From: Bradyrhizobium sp. 186
GTDB taxonomy: Bacteria; Pseudomonadota; Alphaproteobacteria; Rhizobiales; Xanthobacteraceae
Reading direction: 5' to 3'
DNA: 64,000 bases
Assembly (NCBI RefSeq): GCF_023101685.1
Contig: NZ_CP082164.1
Location: forward strand, 6,386,001 to 6,450,000
Both the position numbers and the translations under genes were made by a program. The notes beneath the pieces are model-generated. The model ran no database searches. It worked only from the letters and a program-made list of their open reading frames with translations, and had not been told where the DNA came from. Shown one piece after another: positions 52,047 through 60,945 of this stretch; the first letter of the stretch is position 1, and each line of letters starts with the position of its first letter.

Positions 52047-53755
52047 CGGAGCATGTACCGCCTGGCCAGCGGCACCTTCGTCGCGGGCGGACACATCAAA
52101 AGCTTGCCATCGGCGCGGACCTCGAACGTCTGGGGATCGACATCCACATGGGGCATGGCGGCATTCCGGACCATGTCGGTCTTCCGCAGCTTCCGCACAT
52201 TCTTGATCTGGACGGGGGCGCGAGTGAGGCCGAGCTTGCGGCTGACGTCGGCCGCCATGGCGAGCTTTGACATGAAGTTGACACCCAGCCGTTGCGAGGC
52301 CGCGCCGAGCGCGCCCCACATCCGCTTCTGAATCATCGGCTCCGACAGACCGAGGCTGCCGTTACCGTCCCCCATGGCGGCCCAGACGACAAAGCCGTTC
52401 TTGATGACCATGTAGGGCTTTATGCCAAAGGAAGCGCGCGGCCACAGGACAAGATCGGCCATCTTGCCGGGCTCGATCGAGCCAACCATGTGGTCGATGC
52501 CGACCGCGATCGCCGGATTGATGGTGAGCTTGGCAATGTAACGCTTGATGCGCTCATTGTCCGCACGCGCCGTCTTCTCCTCAGGCAGGCGGCCGATGCG
52601 ATCCTTCATCACGCTGGCAAGCTGCCAGCATTTGGCGACATTCTCGGCGAGACGTCCCATGCCCTGCGTGTCGGTGCCGAATATCGAGATCGCGCCCATG
52701 TCGTGAAGAAAATCTTCCGCCGCCATTGACTGGGCACGTACCCGCGCCTCGCCGAACATCACGTCCTCGGGCGCGTTGTAGTTCAGCTGATGGCAGATCA
52801 TTGTCATCGGCACGCCTTCCTCCATACCGTAGGAAGTATAGGGATTGGTCGGATTCGTGGACGACGGAATGACGTTGTCCCACGACACCACCTTGAGCAA
52901 ATCCGGGGCATGGCCGCCGCCGGCGCCCTCCACGTGATACATGTGGATGGTGCGGCCTTCGACGGCCGCCATCGTATCTTCGCAGAAGCCGTACTCGTTG
53001 ATCGAGTCGGTGTGAAGGTGAACAGCGAAATCATTGCGGTCCGCCGCAATGAGGCTCTGGTCAATCACTGCCGGAGCAGCACCAAAATCCTCGTGAATCT
53101 TCACGGACATGCCGCCCGCGGCGACCGCTTCCTCGACGGCCTCTGCATTGGACCCGGCACGTCCGAACAGCGCAAAATTGAGGGGTGAAAACTCGATTGC
53201 CTGGAGAAAGCGCGCAAAGGTCGAAGCGGCACCGCTGCCGACGTCGAAAACCGGACCCGACCCGTTCCCGACCAGTGTGGTGGTGCCGCCGGAGAGGGCA
53301 TGGTCGGATTGCTCGGGCGAGATCAGATGGGCGTGCGACTCGATGGCACCAGCGGTGACGATGAAGGGACCACCCGCAATCGGCGCCGTGGTGTGACCTA
53401 CGACCATATCGGGATGCACATCCGGCATCACGTCGGGATTGCCGGCCTTGCCGATGCCGACGATGCGCCCGTCACGGATGCCGATGTCGGCCTTCACAAT
53501 GCCGGCGACCGCGTCGACAATTGTGGCATTCTTGATGACCACATCGAGAATCTTATGCGATGCCGTCCGGTAGGCGTTGACGCCCTCGCCATCGCGCAGG
53601 TTCTTTCCCGCACCGACCAGCAGCTCATGTCCGTAGGTGGTGTAATCGTGCTCGATCTCGGCAAGCAGACTGGTGTCGGCGAGTCGCACGACATCGCCCT
53701 TGGTCGGCCCGTAGAGTTCGCCATAGGCGCGGCGGGAGAGTATGGCCATGTTCAA
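52043..53755 (-). CDS. ureC: urease alpha subunit UreC, divergent type
   Basis: 570-aa catalytic subunit hydrolysing urea to ammonia and carbamate at a dinickel centre. Ligands are present: ESHAHLI (two metal His), VKIHEDFG (carbamylated Lys and His), LHTDS (His), [13 protein letters not shown] (His) and GTDTQGMG (Asp). The mobile flap reads [13 protein letters not shown], keeping Cys and the catalytic His, but the next residue is Gln where common ureases have His (CHHLD). SSDSQAMG of typical ureases is GTDTQGMG here. So the active site is complete but its surroundings diverge. It overlaps ureAB upstream and ureG downstream by 4 bases each. Confidence 0.93.
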   Translation of the reverse strand: MNMAILSRRAYGELYGPTKGDVVRLADTSLLAEIEHDYTTYGHELLVGAGKNLRDGEGVNAYRTASHKILDVVIKNATIVDAVAGIVKADIGIRDGRIVGIGKAGNPDVMPDVHPDMVVGHTTAPIAGGPFIVTAGAIESHAHLISPEQSDHALSGGTTTLVGNGSGPVFDVGSGAASTFARFLQAIEFSPLNFALFGRAGSNAEAVEEAVAAGGMSVKIHEDFGAAPAVIDQSLIAADRNDFAVHLHTDSINEYGFCEDTMAAVEGRTIHMYHVEGAGGGHAPDLLKVVSWDNVIPSSTNPTNPYTSYGMEEGVPMTMICHQLNYNAPEDVMFGEARVRAQSMAAEDFLHDMGAISIFGTDTQGMGRLAENVAKCWQLASVMKDRIGRLPEEKTARADNERIKRYIAKLTINPAIAVGIDHMVGSIEPGKMADLVLWPRASFGIKPYMVIKNGFVVWAAMGDGNGSLGLSEPMIQKRMWGALGAASQRLGVNFMSKLAMAADVSRKLGLTRAPVQIKNVRKLRKTDMVRNAAMPHVDVDPQTFEVRADGKLLMCPPATKVPLARRYMLR

Positions 53756-54450
53756 GCTCCCTGATAGCCGCGCGCGCGGGCCTGCTTGAGCGCATCGTCC
53801 CGCGCAGATGGCGCATCCAGCGGACCGTTAACGAGCCCGGCCTGCCCGTGCACGACACGGTCACCCGAAATCGGAACAAGTCGCACGGATTTGGTGACGC
53901 CCGGCTCGAAGCGGACGCCGGCACCCGCGGGTCGGTCGACCTTCATGCCCCAGGCCGCGGCACGATCGAAGCGCAAGGCACGATTGACTTCGAAGAAGTG
54001 GGTGTGACTGCGTACCTGGATATCGCGATCGCCGGTGTTTATGACATCGATGCTGATAGCAGGCAGTTCGGCGAAGCTTTCAATGTCGCCGCCGCCCGCG
54101 ATGATCTCGCCGGGTATGATGTCGTCAGTGGCAGGCATGTCGCTGGCGGCGATCGGCTCGAACACCGCCATCACCTTGGTGCCTTCAGCGAACATGCACT
54201 CGATGTAGAGCATCGGAATCATCGGCCCGACACCGGGCTCGACATCGTCGGCCGTCAACAACCGGCCCGCCATGTCGCGGATTTCGGCATAGGGCATATT
54301 GCGGCGCGCCGCCGTCATCACCTCGTCGGTGATGTAGGCGACCGCCTCCGGGTGACTCAAACGGATCCCCAGCGACCGGTTTCGGCGCGCCAGTTGCGCG
54401 GCATTGAAGATCACGAGGCGATCCATCTCGGTCGGCGACAGGTTCATCAT
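53752..54450 (-). CDS. ureAB: fused urease gamma-beta subunit UreAB
   Basis: 232-aa fusion. The gamma (UreA) part is residues 1-100: MNLSPTEMDRLVIFNAAQLA, RLSHPEAVAYITDEVMTAAR, and MIPMLYIECMFAEGTKVMAV. The beta (UreB) part is from about 115: IIPGEIIAGGGDIESFAE, VRSHTHFFEVNRALRFDRAA, GMKVDRPAGAGVRFEPG. Fusion of gamma and beta is known from Helicobacter and some other lineages, while many proteobacteria keep them apart. The start is ATG 54450 or 54447 after GAGAGG; a frame to 54552 lacks support. It overlaps ureC by 4 bases. Confidence 0.9.
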   Translation of the reverse strand: MMNLSPTEMDRLVIFNAAQLARRNRSLGIRLSHPEAVAYITDEVMTAARRNMPYAEIRDMAGRLLTADDVEPGVGPMIPMLYIECMFAEGTKVMAVFEPIAASDMPATDDIIPGEIIAGGGDIESFAELPAISIDVINTGDRDIQVRSHTHFFEVNRALRFDRAAAWGMKVDRPAGAGVRFEPGVTKSVRLVPISGDRVVHGQAGLVNGPLDAPSARDDALKQARARGYQGA

Positions 54451-54466
54451 GACGAAGTTACCTCTC

Positions 54467-55147
54467 TCATGTCGTAAACATGCGGACATGTCGAAGCGGC
54501 CCGCGCGAGACCGCGATGTCAATGAACGGCGTGAAACTCGCAGGCAGTGCATCGGGCGGTGGCGCCTCCGCGAGCAGCTCCGCCAGCAAGACGCGCGCGG
54601 TGGCTTGGCTGCGTTGCGCCTCGATATGGCCGACGATCCCGAGCCGCACAGCAGCGCTCACAAGGCCGGTCACGAGCGTCCAGCCCGAAACCAGTTCCGC
54701 TGCGTCGAGGCTGAATTCCGCATCCCGGCTCACAACGGCCTGCGCGACCGGCAGATGGCCCAGCCTCGCATCCGACGAGACCAGGCCGCGATAAGCGACC
54801 GACAGCGCTCCATCGAGCTTGACCCATACCCCAAGGAGGGCCCTGCCCGCGCGGCGCGAACCGTCCCGCATTTCGGCCGAAGGTGTTCCCGCCTCGGCAA
54901 GGCGGTCGACGCCAGCGATAGCCTCGCAATCCTCCGCGTGAAAAGCCTGACGCAGCAGGATGCGGTCCATGCTTGCCCAACGCCGCGTGAGTTGGTCAGC
55001 GATGATCCGATCCAGTTCGCCGCGATCGGCAAGCATGCCGTCGGCGGCGAGACCTTCGAGCCCCCAGGAGAACGCGAAGCCGCCCGCCGGATAGGCGCTG
55101 TCGCCGAGTTGCAGCAATGCCAGCGCCTGCGATCTGTCAAACAGCAT
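54467..55147 (-). CDS. ureF: urease accessory protein UreF
   Basis: 226-aa UreF, the regulator of the UreG GTPase in the UreDFG complex. The N-terminus ALLQLGDSAYPAGGFAFSWG is diagnostic; later VAYRGLVSSDARLGHLPVAQ and SGWTLVTGLVSAAVRLGIVG, then a C-terminal ASFTPFIDIAVSRGPLRHVR. ATG at 55147 overlaps the ureE end by 11 bases. It lies 16 bases upstream of ureAB, an unusual order. Confidence 0.9.
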   Translation of the reverse strand: MLFDRSQALALLQLGDSAYPAGGFAFSWGLEGLAADGMLADRGELDRIIADQLTRRWASMDRILLRQAFHAEDCEAIAGVDRLAEAGTPSAEMRDGSRRAGRALLGVWVKLDGALSVAYRGLVSSDARLGHLPVAQAVVSRDAEFSLDAAELVSGWTLVTGLVSAAVRLGIVGHIEAQRSQATARVLLAELLAEAPPPDALPASFTPFIDIAVSRGPLRHVRMFTT

Positions 55148-55604
55148 CGCTTTCAACCACCTCGCCCGCCTCGAGCAGCGGCTTGATCCGCGCCCGGTAT
55201 GAGTCGAGCGGCCCGTCGAGCAGTACGACAAGGTGATTGCCCTCGAAGCGAACCCGCCAATGCAAATTGCCGGCGTTCCAGCCGAGCTTGAGCGCCGCCG
55301 CTTGGTCGAAAGGCTTCAACCGCCAGCATTCCTGCTCGCCGAAGCGGGCAATGATGGCGCGATCGTGCTCCAGAAAGAGCAAGGCCCCATCGACCAGTTC
55401 CTCGTCGCGGTCCAGGCTGACCGCGCAGTCGGTTCCGCGATCGGTCGTCAGGCGAAACCGCTTGCGGCCGACGTCGGACGGCGGCACGAACAGCAGTTCA
55501 ATTCCACCGTGATGCTCGATGTGATGGAGACGACCCGTATAGGCCGCGTCGTCCGATCTCCCAATGATGCCGTGAAGCCTTAGTGACACGATGCTCTCCC
55601 GCAA
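55137..55604 (-). CDS. ureE: urease accessory protein UreE
   Basis: 155-aa nickel metallochaperone. An N-terminal UreE domain includes VPPSDVGRKRFRLTTDRGTD, and DRDEELVDGALLFLEHDRAI. The C-terminal domain has the conserved NLHWRVRFEGNHLVVLLDGP, where the His in the GNxH region bind metal. There is no His-rich tail. It precedes ureF, with 11 bases of overlap, and follows the ABM-fold gene after 17 bases. Confidence 0.88.
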   Translation of the reverse strand: MRESIVSLRLHGIIGRSDDAAYTGRLHHIEHHGGIELLFVPPSDVGRKRFRLTTDRGTDCAVSLDRDEELVDGALLFLEHDRAIIARFGEQECWRLKPFDQAAALKLGWNAGNLHWRVRFEGNHLVVLLDGPLDSYRARIKPLLEAGEVVESDAV

Positions 55605-55621
55605 TTGACCTGGCGCCCCGC

Positions 55622-55924
55622 TTACCGGACCATCGCCGACACCTCCTTCGAGGTCACCAGCGTGACCTCGCCATCCAGGATGGGCTTGGCGATCCCGAAG
55701 AAGGTCGCGACGACCGCCGAACCGTTGTGGCGATCCATCGCGGCCATGTCGGCAAAGCGTTCGTAGGTCGTGAACACGCAGGGATCGTCCTCGCTCTGCG
55801 AGATGAAGAACCCAATCGTTTCCGGCTCGTTGGCTGCGACATGGGCCGCGACGGCGACGAGTCCGTCGCGCATCGTGACCTCATGGCCGGACTTCGCCCT
55901 GATGACGGCGGTGATCGTGATCAT
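55622..55924 (-). CDS. antibiotic biosynthesis monooxygenase (ABM)-fold protein
   Basis: 100-aa dimeric ferredoxin-like-fold protein: [20 protein letters not shown] at the N-terminus, ANEPETIGFFISQSEDDPCV, FTTYERFADMAAMDRHNGSA. This pattern matches the YgiN-type quinol monooxygenase group. Its start overlaps the amidase stop by 1 base, so it is co-translated with the amidase. Its job next to urease is unknown; a small-molecule oxygenase or an isomerase-like partner of the amidase are possibilities. Confidence 0.82.
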   Translation of the reverse strand: MITITAVIRAKSGHEVTMRDGLVAVAAHVAANEPETIGFFISQSEDDPCVFTTYERFADMAAMDRHNGSAVVATFFGIAKPILDGEVTLVTSKEVSAMVR

Positions 55925-57438
55925 CAGAATTTCTTCCAATCGCCGTCGGCTTCGAAGGCGCTGGCCGCCTGATAGATGGTCGCCTCGTTGTAGTCCTTCG
56001 CGATCAGCATCAGGCCGACCGGCAGACCGTCCGAGAGGCCGCAGGGTATGCTCATCGCCGGATGGCCGGTGACATCGAACGGACTGGTCGTGGCCGTCAT
56101 CTCGAAAGCGCGCTGGACGATCTCGGAGAGCGGCGCGTCCTTGGCCGGGATCGGCGTGGCGACACAGGGCAAAGTCGGCATCAGCAGCAGATCATAGGAG
56201 CCGAACACCGCGTCATAGGCGGCCTTGGCGGCGATCGCGATGTTGCGCGATTTGGCGTAATAGCGGCCGCGATAGTGGCTGACGCCCCACTGCCCGACCA
56301 GCATGGTGAGCTTGAGCGTCTCCGACAGGTCGTCGGCACGGGTACGCCAGCTGGAATGGGCGTCGAGCAGGCCGACGTCATAGAGCCCCTTCCAGTTGAA
56401 GCCCATGCCGTTGCCGATCATCATCTGGACCAGGAAACCCTCCAGTGTGATCGGGTTCCAGGCGGCGAGCGCATGCAAGTGCTCCGGTATCGAGACCTCC
56501 GACACGCTGGCGCCGAGCTTTGCGAACCGTTCCGCACCGGCCTTCACCTTCGCGACGACGCCCTCCTGCATGTTCGCCGTGGCGAAGCCTTCCTTGAGGA
56601 CCCCGATTTTCAGCTTCTTCACGCCCGCGCTGAGGGTCTCGGTGTATTTCGAAACCTTCGGCGCATATTGGCGCGGATCGAGCCCGTCGGCTCCCGCCAG
56701 CACCTCCAGCAGCAACGCGTTGTCGGCGACGTTCGCCGTCATCGGACCGGTGTGGTCGATGGTCGATTCGATCGGCATCACGCCCGTATAGGGCACGAGC
56801 CCGTGCGTCGCCTTCATGCCGTAGATGCCGCAATAGGACGCCGGGATGCGGATCGAGCCGCCCTGATCGCCGCCGATCGACATGTCGACCTCGCCGGCCG
56901 CAACCAGCGCAGCGCTCCCCGAGGACGAACCGCCGGCCGAATAGCCCATCTTGAGCGGGTTATGAACCGGTGCGGGATGCGACGTGTGGCTGCCGCCCGA
57001 CAGACAGAAATGCTCGCACACGGCCTTGCCGACGATGGTGCCTCCGGCGTCGAGAATGCGGGTCACGATGGTGGCGTCGGCGGCGGGGATGAAGCCTTCG
57101 AGCGTCGTCGAGCCGTTCATCATGGGGACACCGGCCAGGGCGACGTTGTCTTTCAGCACGACGGTGCGGCCCGCGAGCTTGCCGCCCGGCGCGCCCTTGA
57201 CCTCTGTCTTGATCGCCCAAGCGCCGTATTTGTTGTCCTTCGGCATCGGCTTTGAACCGGGCATACGCGGATATTTGACCGGCGGCAGCGGGTTCGGCAG
57301 TTCGTCGATGACATCATAGGCGTCGAACATCCCGCCCATCAGCGACAGATATTCTCCGGCCTCCTCGACCGTCATGTTCATGTGCAGGCTCGCAGCGAGC
57401 TCCGCGACGTCTTCGGCAGTCGGGCGTTTGATAGACAT
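55924..57438 (-). CDS. amidase, amidase-signature family
   Basis: 504-aa hydrolase releasing ammonia from a carboxamide. Catalytic triad residues can be placed: Lys96 in [11 protein letters not shown], the cis-Ser near 171-173 in [14 protein letters not shown], and the nucleophile Ser195 in [16 protein letters not shown]. An extended N-terminal helical region (about 75 residues) and [20 protein letters not shown] recall Rhodococcus-type AS amidases. No signal peptide, so cytoplasmic. It lies between the Urt/Liv-type transporter and the urease genes, implying an imported amide or ureide substrate. Confidence 0.9.
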   Translation of the reverse strand: MSIKRPTAEDVAELAASLHMNMTVEEAGEYLSLMGGMFDAYDVIDELPNPLPPVKYPRMPGSKPMPKDNKYGAWAIKTEVKGAPGGKLAGRTVVLKDNVALAGVPMMNGSTTLEGFIPAADATIVTRILDAGGTIVGKAVCEHFCLSGGSHTSHPAPVHNPLKMGYSAGGSSSGSAALVAAGEVDMSIGGDQGGSIRIPASYCGIYGMKATHGLVPYTGVMPIESTIDHTGPMTANVADNALLLEVLAGADGLDPRQYAPKVSKYTETLSAGVKKLKIGVLKEGFATANMQEGVVAKVKAGAERFAKLGASVSEVSIPEHLHALAAWNPITLEGFLVQMMIGNGMGFNWKGLYDVGLLDAHSSWRTRADDLSETLKLTMLVGQWGVSHYRGRYYAKSRNIAIAAKAAYDAVFGSYDLLLMPTLPCVATPIPAKDAPLSEIVQRAFEMTATTSPFDVTGHPAMSIPCGLSDGLPVGLMLIAKDYNEATIYQAASAFEADGDWKKF

Positions 57439-57495
57439 GAGTCATCCTTTCTTGTGAGGACAAGCTGGCAGCAACAAAATCAACGATCGCAACGG

Positions 57496-57513
57496 CCGGC
57501 GCAGCCGCGCCGG
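57496..57513 (-). terminator. GC hairpin after the last transporter ATPase gene
   Basis: Perfect 7-base arms CCGGCGC and GCGCCGG with a 4-base loop lie 9 bases past the stop of the UrtE-like gene, before the amidase gene. On the transcribed strand a T-rich stretch (GATTTTGTTG) follows after about 14 bases. It may act as a weak terminator or an mRNA-processing hairpin that lowers amidase/urease expression relative to the transporter. Confidence 0.4.
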
Positions 57514-57522
57514 AATTCGAAC

Positions 57523-58224
57523 CTAGGTTGGGTGCATGGCGGCGTCCCGTGCCAGGAGGCTTTCGCGGTGGAGCTCTTCCGTGATGCGTCCCTTCTGGAT
57601 ATTGAGGACGCGGTCGGACAGCGACGTGATGAATTCGAGATTTTGCTCGACGACGATCAGCGACATGCTCCAGCGCCTCTTCAGCGCGAGCAGGGTCTCG
57701 ATGATCTCCTCGATGATGGAAGGCTGGATACCCTCGGTCGGCTCATCCAGCAGGATCAGCCGCGGCTTTGTACAAAGGCAGCGCGCCAGTGCCAGCAATT
57801 GCTGCTCGCCGCCCGACAGAGCGCCGCCGCGCCGGTCGAGCAGCCGCACCAGGCGCGGAAATTCCTGCAGCACGGCGTCGATGATCGTGCGGTCCTCCTT
57901 CGGCGCTGCCGCGAGGCCCATCCGCAGGTTCTCGTGCACACTCAGGTCGGGAAAGATCTCCCTGCCCTGCGGCACAAGCCCGATTCCGAGCCGGGACCGC
58001 TCATGCGGCTTGAGATGGGTGATCGTCTTGCCGGCGAAGACGACGGTGCCGCCGGTCGTCGGCAGATGCCCCATCAACGCGCGCAGGGTCGTGGTCTTGC
58101 CCATCCCGTTGTGGCCGAGAATGCCAAGATACTCGCCGTCCTGCACCGTCATGTCGACGCCGAACAGGATCGGAATGCGGCCGTAGCCGGAGCGCAGGTC
58201 CTTGACCTCGAGAAGCGCAGTCAT
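57523..58224 (-). CDS. UrtE/LivF-type ABC transporter ATPase
   Basis: 233-aa branched-chain/urea-type ATPase: Walker A GHNGMGKTTTLRALMGHLP near residue 35, LVPQGREIFPDLSVHENLRM (LivF/UrtE marker), signature LSGGEQQLLALARCL, Walker B LILLDEPTEGIQPSIIEEI, H-loop VVEQNLEF. It overlaps the UrtD-like gene by 4 bases. Last of five transporter genes. Confidence 0.9.
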   Translation of the reverse strand: MTALLEVKDLRSGYGRIPILFGVDMTVQDGEYLGILGHNGMGKTTTLRALMGHLPTTGGTVVFAGKTITHLKPHERSRLGIGLVPQGREIFPDLSVHENLRMGLAAAPKEDRTIIDAVLQEFPRLVRLLDRRGGALSGGEQQLLALARCLCTKPRLILLDEPTEGIQPSIIEEIIETLLALKRRWSMSLIVVEQNLEFITSLSDRVLNIQKGRITEELHRESLLARDAAMHPT

Positions 58225-58955
58225 GCCGCTACCTTCTTGCCGAGATAGACGTCGCGGACACGCTGGTCGGCCAGAACCTTGTCCACGGTGTCTTCGACCA
58301 GCACCCGCCCCTGATGAAACACAGTCACCTTCTTGGCGATCTGCTTGATGAATTCCATATCATGTTCGACGACGATGATCGCCCGGCTTCGGTTGATCTC
58401 GCGGATGATCGCGGCGGTGTGGAAGGTCTCCTCATCGGTCATGCCGGCAGCCGGTTCATCGAGCAGGATCAATTCCGGTTCCGCCGCCAGCACCATGCCG
58501 ATCTCGACCCACTGGCGCTGGCCATGCGACAGCGTCGCGACGATGCGGTCGGCATGATCGGTCAGCCGGGTCATCTCGAGCACGGCATCGACCGCAGGCC
58601 CCTGAGCACGCGGCGTCGCCTTGCGGCGGACGGCGAGCCAGATGTTCTCGCGGACTGAGAGACCGTTGAAGACATTGGGCACCTGGGTCTTGATCCCGAT
58701 CCCCATGCGGGCAATCTCGTGCGACAGCTTGCCGGCGATCGGCTGCCCGCGAAACGCAATCGCGCCCGAGGTCGGCACGAGTTGTCCGGTCAGCGTCTTG
58801 AAGAAGGTGCTCTTGCCGGCGCCGTTCGGTCCGATCAGGCAGCGCAGTTCCATCTCTTCCAGCGTGAACGTGATGTCGTCATTGGCGACCACCCCGCCAA
58901 AGCGCATCGTGAGGTGCTCGGCCTTGAGCAGAGGGACAAGGTCCGCCATGGTCAT
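58221..58955 (-). CDS. UrtD/LivG-type ABC transporter ATPase
   Basis: 244-aa ATPase. Walker A GPNGAGKSTFFKTLTGQLVP near residue 40, then VPNVFNGLSVRENIWLAV, signature LSHGQRQWVEIGMVLA (LSHGxxQ/W is characteristic of the urea/amide-type UrtD group), Walker B LILLDEPAAGMTDEE, H-loop VVEHDMEFI. ATG at 58955 overlaps the permease stop as ATGA. Confidence 0.91.
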   Translation of the reverse strand: MTMADLVPLLKAEHLTMRFGGVVANDDITFTLEEMELRCLIGPNGAGKSTFFKTLTGQLVPTSGAIAFRGQPIAGKLSHEIARMGIGIKTQVPNVFNGLSVRENIWLAVRRKATPRAQGPAVDAVLEMTRLTDHADRIVATLSHGQRQWVEIGMVLAAEPELILLDEPAAGMTDEETFHTAAIIREINRSRAIIVVEHDMEFIKQIAKKVTVFHQGRVLVEDTVDKVLADQRVRDVYLGKKVAA

Positions 58956-60016
58956 TCCGCTCCGGCCAAATGCGACGCCGCCGCCGATGGCGGCGCCTGC
59001 TCATCTGCAAGCTGTCCGTTCGGTTTCGGAGCGGGCACGAGCCGCATCAGGAGATCGCGCGCCGTCGGCACCAGGCCCGTGGGCAGCAACAGCACAAACA
59101 CGACCAGCACGGTACCGAGGACAAGGTTCGAATTGAAGGCCTGCTGCGAACCGATATAGGCGACGATGTATTCGATCAGAACGCAGCCGACGATGGGTCC
59201 GAGCAAGGTGCCAAGACCGCCCACCGTGATCCAGATAATGATCTCGGCCGACAGCGATAGGCTGAAGATGGTCGGCCCGACAAACGCGCCCCAGTTGACG
59301 TAGAGCGCGCCGGCGAGCCCCGCGATCGCACCGCTGAGGATGAAGGTAAGCAGCTTAACCTTACGCGGGTCATAGCCAAGCAACGAGGCACGGACCTCGT
59401 TCTCGCGCACGGCCACGACGATGCGCCCGGCCGGGAGCCACAGAACCAGACGCAGCAGCAGGAAGACCCCGAGCAATGCCCCGCCCGTCGTCCACCAGGA
59501 TTGCTCAGGCGACAGAACCTGGTCCGGATAGAACGGCACGTTGAAAGTCGGCACCGCCGGCATGCCGTTGAAGCCGCCGAGCAACGCCTTGCCGATTCTG
59601 TACTCGTCGCCGGAGGTCGAGTTGACGCAATTAAACAGGATCAGGGTGACGGTCAGCGTGATCACGCCGAGATAGACGTCGGAGATGCGGCCGAAGAAGA
59701 TGAAATAGCCGAGAATCGCAGCGAACAATGACGGAATGACGATGGCAAGCAGGATCGACGGCGTCGAATCCTGGAAGTTGACCGCGGCGATCGCGTAGGC
59801 ATAGCCGCCGAGGCCAAAAAAGGCCGTCTGGCCGAACGATAAAATGCCGCCATAGCCCCAGATGAAGGCCAAACTGAGCGCAAGCACCGCCATCGCGGCG
59901 AACAACGTCAACTGCATCATCGCGAACAGTTCGACCACGCTCGGAATCAGAACGATCGCAACAATCGCGAGAACGACGGCAACCGCCTGGGCCGCGAGGC
60001 GAAAGCGGATGGGCAT
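58952..60016 (-). CDS. UrtC/LivM-type ABC transporter permease
   Basis: 354-aa membrane protein with eight or more hydrophobic segments. LFAAMAVLALSLAFIWGYGG near residue 37, LSFGQTAFFGLGGYAYAIAA, then VRENEVRASLLGYDPRKVKL and VNWGAFVGPTIFSLSLSAEI. These are LivM/UrtC signatures. An about 30-residue polar C-terminus follows. The start at 60016 overlaps the UrtB-like stop by 1 base; the long frame to 60640 lies in that gene on another frame. Confidence 0.91.
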   Translation of the reverse strand: MPIRFRLAAQAVAVVLAIVAIVLIPSVVELFAMMQLTLFAAMAVLALSLAFIWGYGGILSFGQTAFFGLGGYAYAIAAVNFQDSTPSILLAIVIPSLFAAILGYFIFFGRISDVYLGVITLTVTLILFNCVNSTSGDEYRIGKALLGGFNGMPAVPTFNVPFYPDQVLSPEQSWWTTGGALLGVFLLLRLVLWLPAGRIVVAVRENEVRASLLGYDPRKVKLLTFILSGAIAGLAGALYVNWGAFVGPTIFSLSLSAEIIIWITVGGLGTLLGPIVGCVLIEYIVAYIGSQQAFNSNLVLGTVLVVFVLLLPTGLVPTARDLLMRLVPAPKPNGQLADEQAPPSAAASHLAGAE

Positions 60017-60882
60017 TACAGATTCCCCTTGAAGAAGCGGCCGGAGATGCCTTGCGGCAGCAGACGGATCAGGACAATCGCCGCCGTGAACACCAGGACT
60101 TCGCCATAGACCGGCGTCGTGAAATAGGCGCCGATCTGATTGACGGCGCCGAACAGGCTCGCCGCCGACATCGTGCCCGACAGAATGGCGGCGCCGCCGC
60201 CGACAACGGTCATGAAGGCCTTCGCGACGTAGGCACCTCCCATGCCTGGCGTGATGCCGGAAACCGGGGCCAGCAAGCCTCCGGCGAGACCCGTGACCGC
60301 CGCTCCTACCGCGAACGTGCTCATATAGACCCGCGCGGGATTGACACCCAGCGTGGCCGCCATCGCGGGGTTTTGCATCGTGGCGCGGGCGATCAAGCCA
60401 AAGCGGGTGTAGCTCATGACGCCATAGACCAGGGCCATCATCACGATCGCCATGCCGGCCAGGAACAGCGTGTAGTAGCTCGACTGATACGACCCGATCG
60501 AGAAGCCGCCGAGCGGCGTCGGCACGCCCTGTTGGGTGTTGCCGTAGATCGTCGTGATGATGCCGATGATCAGGAGGCTCAGCCCCCAGGTCGCCAACAT
60601 CGAGTCGACGAGACGCCCGTAGAGAAAGCGGATAAGACACCGCTCAATGACGAGCCCGACGAGGCCGACAAAGAGCGGCGCGACGATCAGCATCGCGATC
60701 CAGATATTGACGCCGGCATTGGCCGATATGACGGTCGCGTAAGCGCCGAGCATGATGAACTCGCCATGGGCGAGATTGATGATCTTCATCATGCCGAAGA
60801 TGATCGCCAGTCCAAGGCACAACAGGAACAGCGACGATATTCCGTTCAGGACGTCGAGCGCGACGATTAAGTAGATCGCCAT
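60016..60882 (-). CDS. UrtB/LivH-type ABC transporter permease
   Basis: 288-aa membrane protein: ALDVLNGISSLFLLCLGLAI, then IFGMMKIINLAHGEFIMLGA (LivH marker NLAHGEFxMLGAY), RATMQNPAMAATLGVNPARV, and MSTFAVGAAVTGLAGGLLAP. It is separated from the binding-protein gene by 63 bases that contain a strong hairpin. Confidence 0.91.
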   Translation of the reverse strand: MAIYLIVALDVLNGISSLFLLCLGLAIIFGMMKIINLAHGEFIMLGAYATVISANAGVNIWIAMLIVAPLFVGLVGLVIERCLIRFLYGRLVDSMLATWGLSLLIIGIITTIYGNTQQGVPTPLGGFSIGSYQSSYYTLFLAGMAIVMMALVYGVMSYTRFGLIARATMQNPAMAATLGVNPARVYMSTFAVGAAVTGLAGGLLAPVSGITPGMGGAYVAKAFMTVVGGGAAILSGTMSAASLFGAVNQIGAYFTTPVYGEVLVFTAAIVLIRLLPQGISGRFFKGNL

Positions 60883-60913
60883 TCTTCAGATTCTTTCAGG
60901 CCATCGATGCAGT

Positions 60914-60937
60914 GGGCCCCGCCCGTAGGCGGGGCCC
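60914..60937 (-). promoter_or_regulatory. 10-bp perfect GC hairpin between binding-protein and permease genes
   Basis: Arms GGGCCCCGCC (60914-60923) and GGCGGGGCCC (60928-60937) with a 4-base loop, starting 8 bases after the binding-protein stop. No U-tract follows on the transcribed strand, so full termination is unlikely. In many ABC operons such a hairpin protects the upstream binding-protein mRNA and reduces read-through, giving more binding protein than permease. That role is inferred. Confidence 0.6.
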
Positions 60938-60945
60938 GGTCCACG

